Below, one piece after another: positions 1 through 6,856 of a stretch of DNA of 12,876 nt. Numbering within the stretch: the stretch's first letter is position 1; each line of letters begins with the position of its first letter. A model generated the notes under the pieces. It did not search any database. It was not told the DNA's origin and saw nothing but the letters and a program-made list of their open reading frames with translations. The DNA is from Acidobacteriota bacterium (GTDB lineage: Bacteria > Acidobacteriota > Vicinamibacteria > Marinacidobacterales > SMYC01), in the NCBI GenBank assembly GCA_030598165.1, contig JAUVQL010000004.1:1-12876 (forward strand), written 5' to 3'. The translations under genes were made by a program, and so were the position numbers.

Positions 1-469
1 AGGCGGTCATGGAAATGACGAGGGCGTGAAGAAAAGAGACGGCGAGCGGGTTTGCAGCAAACTCTGCAAAGACCTGAGCGGTATCCAGGTCCCGGGCGTT
101 TTGGAATGTGCCGGCGGCTGTCTTGTACAAGTAGCCGACGACCCAACCGGCAATTACACTGTACCAGGCAAAAATGGTGAATCCGCTCAAGATGCACAAG
201 CCACCGACCAGCTTCCACCGGAGCTTGCCCGACAACATGTCGAATACGCCTACCGCGTTCCTTTCGGTGTGGCGGCCCAGGGTCAGTTCCGCCACCATGA
301 CCGGAAAGCCGATGAAGAAACAGCACAAGAGGAAGGCGAGGACAAAAACCGCCCCACCATTGGCCCCGGTGATATAAGGGAAGCGCCAAATGGCGCCGAG
401 CCCAACGGCCGAGCCGGCGCCTGCCAAGATGAAGCCGGACCTAGAGCTCCAGGATTCTCTACCTGCCAC
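1..469 (-). CDS. Sodium-dependent (NSS/SNF family, LeuT-fold) transporter, N-terminal part
   Basis: The first 156 residues of an inner-membrane amino-acid or amine symporter; the rest lies beyond the left edge. Seen: the family's N-terminal signature W-S-S-R-S-G-F, then A-G-A-G-S-A-V-G-L-G-A-I-W-R-F-P-Y (about residues 17-33) as the unwound first helix. An N-G-G-A-V-F segment follows, then a long hydrophobic helix ending in V-A-E-L-T-L-G-R. These match LeuT TM1-TM2, with TM3 after them. The start is a GTG at 469, chosen because AAGGAG lies 7 bases upstream and the signature begins a few residues in. LeuT has Asn27, a Na1 ligand, where this protein has Ala (GAIWRFP rather than GNIWRFP); I believe this also occurs in other bacterial members. 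The gene follows the methyltransferase gene on the same strand after a 164-bp gap and probably has its own promoter. The substrate cannot be told. Confidence 0.93.
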   Translation of the reverse strand, partial: MAGRESWSSRSGFILAGAGSAVGLGAIWRFPYITGANGGAVFVLAFLLCCFFIGFPVMVAELTLGRHTERNAVGVFDMLSGKLRWKLVGGLCILSGFTIFAWYSVIAGWVVGYLYKTAAGTFQNARDLDTAQVFAEFAANPLAVSFLHALVISMTA

Positions 470-521
470 CTATCCTCTCCTTTTTTAACGAAATGGTGCG
501 CCAAGCATGTTAATGGCGTGC

Positions 522-549
522 AGTATACTCGGAATACGTCCAGGCGCAA
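522..549 (-). promoter_or_regulatory. Possible sigma-70-type promoter for the NSS transporter
   Basis: On the minus strand a good -10 (TATACT, 522-527) lies 16 bp from a weak -35 (TTGCGC, 544-549), about 50 bp upstream of the GTG start at 469. The -10 matches the consensus at five of six positions and the -35 at only three. It is the only plausible promoter I see in the 470-633 gap, which otherwise holds nothing recognisable. Confidence 0.35.
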
Positions 550-633
550 GATCTTAAGTTTCATGAGGGACTAGACCACTCTGGCGGGACAAAGTCATGC
601 TGGTCAACGATATTGTGGCCTGGCCGAAGGCAA

Positions 634-1398
634 TCAGGCGTGAGAACGCCGGAACAAGTAATATTTGTTGAGACTGTTCGAGAATCCGTCGGCACTGTAG
701 GAATCGAGGTGCTCCAACGGCAGGGAAGACGAGAGACGGCTGGCTTCCTTCGAGTCGATGAAGTGGCAGTAGCGGTAAGAGGGAGGATCGGCCCCCCAAG
801 AAAGAATGTAATCTCCAGGCTCGAGCTGGGATGAGTCGATGGAGAGACCGGTATGGCTTTCGAGGTCGTCCCACGACACAATCTTGTTCCTGAATCGATC
901 GAATCTGCCGACTTGCCAAATCGAGACGGCCAAGATACCCTGATGGTCCAATCGTTGTGCCAGCTCTGCGAGTAACGCTTGCCGTCGCTCGTAACCGGGC
1001 AGGTGATGGAATAAGCCGAAAGCGACGATGAGCGAGAAGGGGCGGCGGGCTTGTGGCGGCAGAGTCTCTTCGGTGAGTAGGTCGTGCTGGACGAGCTCAG
1101 CCGAGATCCTTTCGGGAATGTGGCTGCGGGCGTAATCGAGGGCGCGAGTGCTGATATCCACTCCGACGTAGGAGAACTCGATGGCGGTCTCACTCAGGTA
1201 GCGGGCGAAACGGCCGTTCCCGCACCCGACATCGAGCACGGAGAGCTCACGAGGGCGGCCGCCACGCGATTGGATGTGCGCCACGAGTCGTTTCCAACCT
1301 TTCCATGGGTTTTGGCGAGTGGCGCTGAACTCCTCGGCACATTGATGATAGAAATCACGGTTGATACGGTTGAGCGCTTGGGCGGTTTGTTGGTCCAT
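634..1398 (-). CDS. Trm9/ALKBH8-type SAM-dependent methyltransferase (putative tRNA wobble-uridine methylase)
   Basis: A class I SAM methyltransferase of 254 residues. Seen: motif I L-D-V-G-C-G-N-G-R-F (55-64) binds SAM, D81 ends strand 2, and F-G-L-F-H-H-L-P (127-134) is the motif IV region. Upstream is F-S-A-T-R-Q-N-P-W (24-32), which matches the F-x-x-T-R-x-x-P-W hallmark of yeast Trm9 and the human ALKBH8 methyltransferase domain. The C-terminal G-D-Y-I-L-S-W and Y-R-Y-C-H-F also resemble the Trm9 tail (R-Y-Y-H). Those enzymes methylate cm5U34 of tRNA to mcm5U34. The divergent neighbour is Elp3, which makes the cm5U precursor, so the same job is likely here (inference). The ATG at 1398 is fixed because an in-frame TAA lies four codons upstream, yet it has no Shine-Dalgarno. 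No Trm112-like partner is in the window. The alternative is a methyltransferase acting on another substrate. Confidence 0.85.
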   Translation of the reverse strand: MDQQTAQALNRINRDFYHQCAEEFSATRQNPWKGWKRLVAHIQSRGGRPRELSVLDVGCGNGRFARYLSETAIEFSYVGVDISTRALDYARSHIPERISAELVQHDLLTEETLPPQARRPFSLIVAFGLFHHLPGYERRQALLAELAQRLDHQGILAVSIWQVGRFDRFRNKIVSWDDLESHTGLSIDSSQLEPGDYILSWGADPPSYRYCHFIDSKEASRLSSSLPLEHLDSYSADGFSNSLNKYYLFRRSHA

Positions 1399-1409
1399 TT
1401 CGTCGTGTT

Positions 1410-3194
1410 ATGAAAAAAGCTACTTGGGAATCTCCTTATCGTTTCTCCCCTGAGGAGCACGAGCAGGAACTTGCGGCCATCGTCAAGGCCATCAAGGAGC
1501 GACCGAGCCTCGATACACCGACCCTCCAACGTATTCTCAGCAAATATCCCAAAAACGGCAATGCTATTTTCTCCAAGAGTGAGATCATACGCGGATACCG
1601 CTACTTGGCCCAGCGTCACGGCTGGACGACAGACTCCGCCGGTTTCATCGAGAAAGTGAGGATGAAACCGGTGCGGACGATCAGCGGGGTTACACCGGTT
1701 ACGGTTCTCACCCAACCCTATCCTTGCCCGGGCCAGTGCATTTTCTGCCCGAACGATTTACGCATGCCCAAAAGCTACCTCTCGCTGGAACCGGGCGCTC
1801 AGCGGGCTGGGCGACATGCTTTCGACCCTTACGAGCAGGTGTTGGCTCGTTTGAGAACGCTCGATGTCATGGGCCATCCGATTGACAAGGTCGAGCTCAT
1901 CGTTCTCGGAGGGACTTGGTCCTTTTACCCGGAGTCCTACCAGTTCTGGTTCGTAAAGCGGTGCTTCGACGCGATGAACGATTTCGAACAAGTACGGGAC
2001 ATGGAAGGAAACGAGGTCGTCCCTCGAATCGACTTCGAAAAGCTGGAAGGGGAAGTCGACGGTCGATCGGGTGCTAGTCCTTACAACGAGATCGTTTCTG
2101 GATTTCTGAAGCGACAAACGGGACGTGACCTGGTTCATCACGAAAATGCTTCCACGTGGGAGGAGCTCGAGCGGTCCCACCGGGTGAACGAGAAGGGCTC
2201 GTCCCGATGTGTCGGCTTGTCTCTAGAGACCCGGCCGGACTATGTCGACGAGCAAGAGCTCGTGCGAATCCGGCGCCTTGGCGCGACGAAAGTGCAAATC
2301 GGTATCCAGAGCCTCTCGGATGAGGTCCTGGCTTTGAACAAGAGAGGTCACGATGTGGCCACGACCCGCCGTGCGATAAAGCTCCTTCGGCAAGGCGGCT
2401 TCAAGATCCAGGCTCATTGGATGCCGAATCTCTATGGGTCTTCACCGGAGAAGGACATCGAAGACTTCGAGCGATTGTTCTCAGATCCGGGCTTCCGCCC
2501 CGATGAGCTGAAAATTTATCCGTGTAGTCTGATCGAAAGCGCCGAGTTGATGGTTCATTACGAAGCGGGAAGGTGGCAACCCTATAATCAGCAGGAGCTC
2601 ACGGACGTCCTGACGGAGTGCTTGACGCGGGTCGCGCCTTACTGCCGTGTCAGCCGCGTCATCCGGGACATACCGGGAGAGGACATCTTGGTCGGGAACA
2701 AACTGACGAACTTTCGTAACTTGGCGGAGGAGGAGCTCAGAAAAAGAAACTGGCGTTGTCCTGATATCCGTAGCCGCGAGATCCGCGACTTGCGCGCTCC
2801 CATTGAGGGCCTCGTTCTGGAAGAGCTTCCCTATCAGACGTCGGTGGGTAAGGAAGTTTTTCTGCAATTCGTGACCGATGAAGACCGCATCGTCGGATTT
2901 CTTCGGCTTTGCCTTCCTGAGAAGAAATCCTTCATTGAAGAGCTCAGTGAGAGTGCCTTGATCCGGGAAGTCCATGTGTATGGCGCAGCCGTCAACATCG
3001 GCAAGAAGGGGGAGCATGGCTCTCAGCATCTCGGATTAGGAACGCGACTCATCGAACGTGCAACGGACCTGGCCCGCCAGGCCGGCTACAAGAATTTGGC
3101 CGTTATCTCGAGCGTGGGAACTCGGGAGTACTATCGTCGCCTTGGATTTAGAGACGGCGAGCTGTATCAGCACCACGGGGGACAGTCAATTTAA
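1410..3194 (+). CDS. elp3: Elp3: radical SAM/GNAT tRNA U34 carboxymethyl-forming enzyme
   Basis: A full-length bacterial Elp3 of 594 residues. It would use SAM radical chemistry and acetyl-CoA to add a carboxymethyl group at C5 of wobble uridine, acting without the other Elongator subunits. Seen: the radical SAM cluster motif C106-P-G-Q-C110-I-F-C113 (CX3CX2C), then an E-P-G-A...F-D-P-Y segment. The core includes L-K-I-Y-P, V-I-R-D-I-P and C-P-D-I-R-S-R-E-I. A C-terminal GNAT domain has V-H-V-Y-G-A-A-V, Q-H-L-G-L-G-T and V-G-T-R-E-Y-Y-R-R-L-G-F (Y574/Y575), as in eukaryotic Elp3. The start is fixed: no ATG, GTG or TTG lies between the upstream in-frame TGA (1371) and 1410. There is no visible Shine-Dalgarno. 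The last residues G-G-Q-S-I and the stop come from a repeat element, so the natural tail may have been replaced after the GNAT core. Confidence 0.97.
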   Translation: MKKATWESPYRFSPEEHEQELAAIVKAIKERPSLDTPTLQRILSKYPKNGNAIFSKSEIIRGYRYLAQRHGWTTDSAGFIEKVRMKPVRTISGVTPVTVLTQPYPCPGQCIFCPNDLRMPKSYLSLEPGAQRAGRHAFDPYEQVLARLRTLDVMGHPIDKVELIVLGGTWSFYPESYQFWFVKRCFDAMNDFEQVRDMEGNEVVPRIDFEKLEGEVDGRSGASPYNEIVSGFLKRQTGRDLVHHENASTWEELERSHRVNEKGSSRCVGLSLETRPDYVDEQELVRIRRLGATKVQIGIQSLSDEVLALNKRGHDVATTRRAIKLLRQGGFKIQAHWMPNLYGSSPEKDIEDFERLFSDPGFRPDELKIYPCSLIESAELMVHYEAGRWQPYNQQELTDVLTECLTRVAPYCRVSRVIRDIPGEDILVGNKLTNFRNLAEEELRKRNWRCPDIRSREIRDLRAPIEGLVLEELPYQTSVGKEVFLQFVTDEDRIVGFLRLCLPEKKSFIEELSESALIREVHVYGAAVNIGKKGEHGSQHLGLGTRLIERATDLARQAGYKNLAVISSVGTREYYRRLGFRDGELYQHHGGQSI

Positions 3195-3259
3195 CACTAA
3201 AGGGGACAGTCAAATTAACATTCTTACGGTTACACATGAATGTTAAATTGACTGTCCCC
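3178..3259. repeat. Inverted-repeat element, three copies of a GGGGACAGTC unit (REP/RAYT-like)
   Basis: Unit GGGGACAGTCAATTTAACA occurs at 3178-3196. A second copy with one mismatch (CAAATT for CAATTT) is at 3202-3223, extended by TTC. A third, inverted copy is at 3238-3259. Copies two and three form a 22-bp hairpin with a single A-A mismatch (3214/3247) and a 14-nt loop (3224-3237). The element fills the whole gap between elp3 and the convergent PilZ gene and contains both stop codons. The GGGG-plus-inverted-arm form resembles repeats mobilised by REP-associated tyrosine transposases; that link is from memory, not a search. It may also work as a bidirectional transcription barrier, although no T-tract follows the stem. 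Confidence 0.9.
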
Positions 3260-3851
3260 ATGTGAGTTGCTCCCGTTGCACGAACTCGGGCTGGAGCGCA
3301 TCCGCCCGCAAAGACAAAATGCGGTGCTCGATGTTTTCCACAACATAGGAGTCCAGTTTGGTCCAATCGTTTTTTTCCAAACTGACGAAGCGGATACCCA
3401 TCTGGTAGCGAGGACCAACTTCTGGACCGCCGTTGCGCTGCCAAACCACATCGCCTTCCACCCAAAGAACTCCGTCTCGCCTCTCAATGTGGGTCAAATG
3501 AAGGGTTACTCGGGATCCGACGTCTAAAAAGTCGTCGCACGTCAGCAGTGCCCCACCGCAACTCAGATTCCCGACGCGACCGCTCACGAAATCGGTCTCA
3601 TGTTGAACGATGACTTCCATGTCGGTGCGTACGCGAAGCCTTATTCGGCTGGATACACGCTGTCGGATCTCGTCGGCGCTGAATCGAGCAACAGGCTGCT
3701 CACGAAAGCCCTCTTGCACCATGAGGATGTCGTAGAAATCTTTTAGCTCTCGCCAACGTTGTTCTTCCGCCGGAGGCAAAATGCCGCCACCGAGGGTCTT
3801 GGCGTCGTTCAGGACTGCGAACTCTTGAATCAAATCGAGTAGTGTTTTCAT
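3243..3851 (-). CDS. PilZ-domain protein (putative c-di-GMP receptor)
   Basis: A 202-residue cytoplasmic protein with a helical, acidic N-terminal part (1-60) and a PilZ domain (about 65-175). Seen: an Arg-rich stretch R69-I-R-L-R-V-R75 giving the RxxxR motif, and N95-L-S-C-G-G100 giving the [D/N]xSxxG motif. Together these are the known c-di-GMP-binding signature of PilZ, so ligand binding is likely. The output is unknown, since no motility or polysaccharide gene is nearby. I start it at the ATG at 3851 because AGGGGATC precedes it. A longer reading from a TTG at 3929 would add 26 basic, low-complexity residues across a palindrome. The C-terminal G-Q-S-I and the stop come from the repeat at 3238-3259, as in convergent elp3. 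Confidence 0.9.
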   Translation of the reverse strand: MKTLLDLIQEFAVLNDAKTLGGGILPPAEEQRWRELKDFYDILMVQEGFREQPVARFSADEIRQRVSSRIRLRVRTDMEVIVQHETDFVSGRVGNLSCGGALLTCDDFLDVGSRVTLHLTHIERRDGVLWVEGDVVWQRNGGPEVGPRYQMGIRFVSLEKNDWTKLDSYVVENIEHRILSLRADALQPEFVQREQLTWGQSI

Positions 3852-3877
3852 GATCCCCTGCCGCGTCTCACTTGCAC

Positions 3878-3893
3878 GCGCGTTCGAACGCGC
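3878..3893. promoter_or_regulatory. 16-bp perfect palindrome upstream of the PilZ gene
   Basis: GCGCGTTCGAACGCGC is its own reverse complement. It lies 26 bp upstream of the PilZ ATG (3851), with a smaller palindrome TTCGATCGAA at 3908-3917. The spacing suits an operator for a dimeric regulator or a hairpin in the leader. Further upstream, the brnQ-PilZ gap (to 4035) holds an AT-rich TAAAAT (3953-3958, minus) as a possible -10 without a convincing -35, and a 6-bp hairpin (3970-3987) lacking a T-tract. The role of the palindrome is inferred from position only. Confidence 0.4.
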
Positions 3894-4035
3894 AGACGTA
3901 CGAGCACTTCGATCGAACGACCGCCCCAACCGGCCCCAATGTGTATACCTTTATTTTACCGCATGGGTGCGTGTTTTTTCCAACACGATTATTAAATGCT
4001 TTGCGGCGATAAAGTGAGGCCAGGTAACAGCAGAG

Positions 4036-5331
4036 CTAATCTCGAGAACGGTCCTTGCCAGAAGAGAGTGCGAAAATAATCGCTCCGATGATCCCGCCCA
4101 CGACCGCCGGGATGATCCAGGCGAAACCGATTTTCGCGAGGGGGATCATCTGAATGACATCGGTCACCGACGTGATCCTTAGTCCGGCAGCTGAGAGGGC
4201 GTCGAATACGCTCGTTGCCAGGGCTCCAAAAACCGCGCCACGGTAAATGCCCTTGTTAGTTGCGCCGACCATGGTCAGAAGAATCAATATGATGGCCACT
4301 GGGTAAACCATGACCAACAACGGGACAGCAACTTTGACGATGGTCGTTACACCGACCGTGGCAAAGACCGCACTAAAAACGACGGTCGCAATGCAAAGGG
4401 TTTTGTAACTAATTTTGCCGCCCAGTAGAGTGCTGAAGTAATCCCCGACCGTGGCAGTGAGCCCGATGGATGTTGTGAGGCAAGCCATGGAAACCGCGAC
4501 TCCTAACGCAACACTTCCTGCTCCGCCAAGCAGTCTTTGGGAGATCCCTATGAGCAGGTCGGTTCGCTCCACGTCTGCCGGAAAGACTGATCCCGATGTG
4601 GCACCCAAGTACATGAGCCCGCCGTATACGAGTCCCAATCCAGTGGCCGCAATGACTCCCGCCATCGAGGTCATTCGCACTTGGTCGCTCACGCTCTTGT
4701 AGCCTTTGAAGATCAAGGTAACGATGATGATTTCCGCGAATACCAATGACGCCAGAGCATCCATGGTTTGGTATCCCTCGCGGAAACCGTTGCCGAAGGC
4801 ATTGGTGAAGCCCGTGTCTTGGATGGGGCCGATCGGATTGAAAATGCCTTTCAATATGATCAACGCCAGAGTGAAGACCAGAAAGGGCGTCAGGAATTTC
4901 GCAATGCGATCAATGACCGCCGACTTGTTCAAGGCAAAGAACAAAGTGATGGTGAAGAAAATAATCGAAGAGACCCACGCCGGGGCCCCGTCGAAGTTCG
5001 GACGCACTCCCAATTCGAATGTCGTGGCTGCTGTCCTCGGAATGGCGAGCAGAGGTCCGATGGCAAGGAGGATGACGATGCTCAAAACTCGAGAGAACTT
5101 CGGGCCTACGATATCGGCTAGCTTTTCCACCGTTCCACCGGCGCGTGCCGATGCCATGATCCCTAGTAGGGGCATGCCGATGCCGGTGATGAGAAAGCCA
5201 GCGAGTGCGGGCGCCCAATGAGTTCCGGCCAAAAAACCCATGAAAGGTGGAAAGATGAGGTTGCCCGCTCCGAAGAACATGGCGAAGAGAGCGAATCCCA
5301 CCAAAATGACATCGTTTGAATTTTTGGTCAT
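4036..5331 (-). CDS. brnQ: Branched-chain amino acid carrier BrnQ (LIVCS family)
   Basis: A 431-residue inner-membrane carrier that in known members takes up Leu, Ile and Val with Na+ or H+. Seen: the N-terminal family signature F-A-M-F-F-G-A-G-N-L-I-F-P-P (about 16-29), then some eleven or twelve hydrophobic segments across the whole length, ending in a short basic tail K-D-R-S-R-D. The length is normal for the family. The ATG at 5331 has an AGGAAAG about ten bases upstream. The gene is last in the minus-strand run, 59 bp after the MmgE/PrpD gene. That gap holds a small hairpin (GCACC/GGTGC, 5363-5376) with a T5 some ten bases past it on the minus strand, too far for a standard terminator. 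Position suggests the carrier serves the pathway upstream, possibly moving a branched amino acid or related acid (inference). Confidence 0.95.
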   Translation of the reverse strand: MTKNSNDVILVGFALFAMFFGAGNLIFPPFMGFLAGTHWAPALAGFLITGIGMPLLGIMASARAGGTVEKLADIVGPKFSRVLSIVILLAIGPLLAIPRTAATTFELGVRPNFDGAPAWVSSIIFFTITLFFALNKSAVIDRIAKFLTPFLVFTLALIILKGIFNPIGPIQDTGFTNAFGNGFREGYQTMDALASLVFAEIIIVTLIFKGYKSVSDQVRMTSMAGVIAATGLGLVYGGLMYLGATSGSVFPADVERTDLLIGISQRLLGGAGSVALGVAVSMACLTTSIGLTATVGDYFSTLLGGKISYKTLCIATVVFSAVFATVGVTTIVKVAVPLLVMVYPVAIILILLTMVGATNKGIYRGAVFGALATSVFDALSAAGLRITSVTDVIQMIPLAKIGFAWIIPAVVGGIIGAIIFALSSGKDRSRD

Positions 5332-5390
5332 TTGTGAGCTTTCCTAGAAAAACTGCGGAGGGGCACCGGAAGGTGCTGCGCCTCTCGTTC

Positions 5391-6764
5391 TTATTTTGAT
5401 GCCACCATCTTACCCATGAAATCACGAGCGGACATGTCTTCACAATTGAAAATGATTTCTTTGAGCTCTGCCAGACTTTTTATCGGGAACCTGTCGGCTC
5501 CAAGAGAATTGAATTTATTCTCGAGATCTTCGATGGTCATGGGCTGGCGAGGATCCCCTTTGGGGTATTCCAAGTAGCTCGAATGTTCTTTGCCGTCTTT
5601 GGTCTTAATCGTAACCCGCGAGGGTTGTTTTTCTGGGAAGAGCTTCTCGAACTCCTCACTCGCCTCTCCACGAATTTTGTGAATGACGTCTTCGAGCTTG
5701 GGATCGTCGATCTTCTCCTGCGCGAAGGCCTCGGTCGTGATTTTTCGATCCAAGATAGCACGGGCGATGCAGTAGGGAAGGCTATGGTCGGCGGTCTCTC
5801 GCGACGTGGGCTCGTATTTGTGAGAGTCGAATAGAATGTCGCAGGCTCGGGCGATCGTCGTAATGACGACTTCTTCGATGTCGTCGGGACGAATGTCATT
5901 GTCGATGATCGTTTGGAGTGTGGCGGTGATGTGCGTATGGGTCAGCGCCTCGGTTGGAAAGGCTTTCATCGAGCAGGTCATGATGCGGTAGGAGTCCCCG
6001 AATCCCTCGGTCATTACCGGTAGGTCCCACTCCGGACGGAAGACATCCATGAATCCTTCCTTGCCTTCGAAAACCGCCTCGGTACCGGAATAACCCTTCT
6101 GCGCCATGTAAGCTGCAAAGACCCCTGCCTGAACCGCCATGGGGTCTACGGTGTTCTTCATCATGGTGAGCGTCCCCGCCGTGGGGCAGCCGATGGTGTG
6201 GTTGTGGCTTCCGGAAATACCGATCGCGTTGACCATCTCGTCGACGCTCAGTCCGAGCATTTTCCCGGCGGCAACGGGGGAGACGAATTGGGTCAGTGTG
6301 GCGTGGTGCCATTTGCGCTCCCGGACGCCCGGCTTGGCAAACTCGCAAAGACGTTGCTCGAACTCATAGGCGAGAACGGTACCGACGATCACGTCTTTCA
6401 TCGATGCACCTTCCGCTTCGCCGACCGAGAGGGCGGCCGGAATGATGTCGCTCGGGTGACTTGGGTCCTCTTTCCAGTAAATGTCATTGAAGTCCAGGGC
6501 ACGGATCATGAGCGAATTGATGAGAGACACGTGGACCGCCGGCATCTTGTCGCCGAAACCGAAAACCGTGGCTTGCTCTTTACCTCCGATCTCGGTGTAG
6601 ATGTCCCGGATGGCGTTGACATCTTTGGTTTGCATACTGCCAAAGGCGCAGCCGATCGAGTCGTAAAGAAACCGTTTGGCTTGGTCGATGACTTCCTTGG
6701 GCAGGTCTTCGTATTTGAGACCTACCGCAAATTCTGCCATTCGTCTCGATATCGTCTTTTCCAT
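5391..6764 (-). CDS. MmgE/PrpD family protein (2-methylcitrate dehydratase-like)
   Basis: A 457-residue cytoplasmic enzyme of the MmgE/PrpD fold. The family includes 2-methylcitrate dehydratase, cis-aconitate decarboxylase and iminodisuccinate epimerase. Seen: the N-terminal helical lid (F-L-Y-D-S-I-G-C-A-F-G), the conserved D-F-N-D...P-S-H-P-S-D-I-I-P-A loop that carries active-site residues in relatives, and G-T-L-T-M-M-K-N with a following A-V-Q-A-G-V-F-A-A. E-G-K-E-G-F and M-K-A-F-P-T-E come next, then the C-terminal domain. The start is the ATG at 6764 with GGAG five bases away. A reading from 6848 would run through a palindrome and adds an unrelated 28 residues. It sits between the ICDH-like and brnQ genes. 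A tricarboxylate dehydratase fits the aconitase-like neighbour, but sequence cannot separate this from decarboxylase or epimerase activity. Confidence 0.93.
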   Translation of the reverse strand: MEKTISRRMAEFAVGLKYEDLPKEVIDQAKRFLYDSIGCAFGSMQTKDVNAIRDIYTEIGGKEQATVFGFGDKMPAVHVSLINSLMIRALDFNDIYWKEDPSHPSDIIPAALSVGEAEGASMKDVIVGTVLAYEFEQRLCEFAKPGVRERKWHHATLTQFVSPVAAGKMLGLSVDEMVNAIGISGSHNHTIGCPTAGTLTMMKNTVDPMAVQAGVFAAYMAQKGYSGTEAVFEGKEGFMDVFRPEWDLPVMTEGFGDSYRIMTCSMKAFPTEALTHTHITATLQTIIDNDIRPDDIEEVVITTIARACDILFDSHKYEPTSRETADHSLPYCIARAILDRKITTEAFAQEKIDDPKLEDVIHKIRGEASEEFEKLFPEKQPSRVTIKTKDGKEHSSYLEYPKGDPRQPMTIEDLENKFNSLGADRFPIKSLAELKEIIFNCEDMSARDFMGKMVASK

Positions 6765-6802
6765 GATCACTCCAATCTCAGAGCTCACTAATGGGACAAG
6801 GC

Positions 6803-6843
6803 GGTCAGGCCCCTCCGTAATCACATTGTGTTGGGGCCTGACC
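6803..6843. repeat. Palindromic element with GGTCAGGCCCC arms
   Basis: Perfect 11-bp arms GGTCAGGCCCC (6803-6813) and GGGGCCTGACC (6833-6843) enclose a 19-nt loop with a further small inverted stretch (CACATTGTG). It sits between the ICDH-like stop (6857) and the MmgE/PrpD start (6764). There is no T-tract, so it is not a plain terminator. Read from the minus strand it begins GGGG-T-CAG, like the GGGG-A-CAG head of the element at 3178-3259, which hints at one class of extragenic palindrome. The unit sequences are otherwise different. Confidence 0.8.
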
Positions 6844-6856
6844 CCCATATTGACGA

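Noticed and set aside
26..574. A 182-codon plus-strand frame
   Set aside because: It is antisense to the NSS transporter start, whose signature residues are unmistakable.
561..1193. A 210-codon minus-strand frame
   Set aside because: It lies out of frame within the methyltransferase gene; the Ser/Pro/Arg-rich product has no motif.
3852..3929. Longer PilZ protein from a TTG
   Set aside because: The added residues are Arg/Ser-rich without homology and run over a perfect palindrome, while the inner ATG has a good ribosome site.
3970..3987. CGTGTT/AACACG hairpin as terminator of brnQ
   Set aside because: The stem is only 6 bp and on the minus strand is not followed by a T-tract; the A-run lies in the loop.
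4706..5221. A 171-codon plus-strand frame
   Set aside because: It is antisense to brnQ; the basic, low-complexity product is typical of the complement of a membrane-protein gene.
6765..6848. Longer MmgE/PrpD start
   Set aside because: It would translate through the 6803-6843 palindrome; the inner ATG has GGAG and begins the conserved family region.
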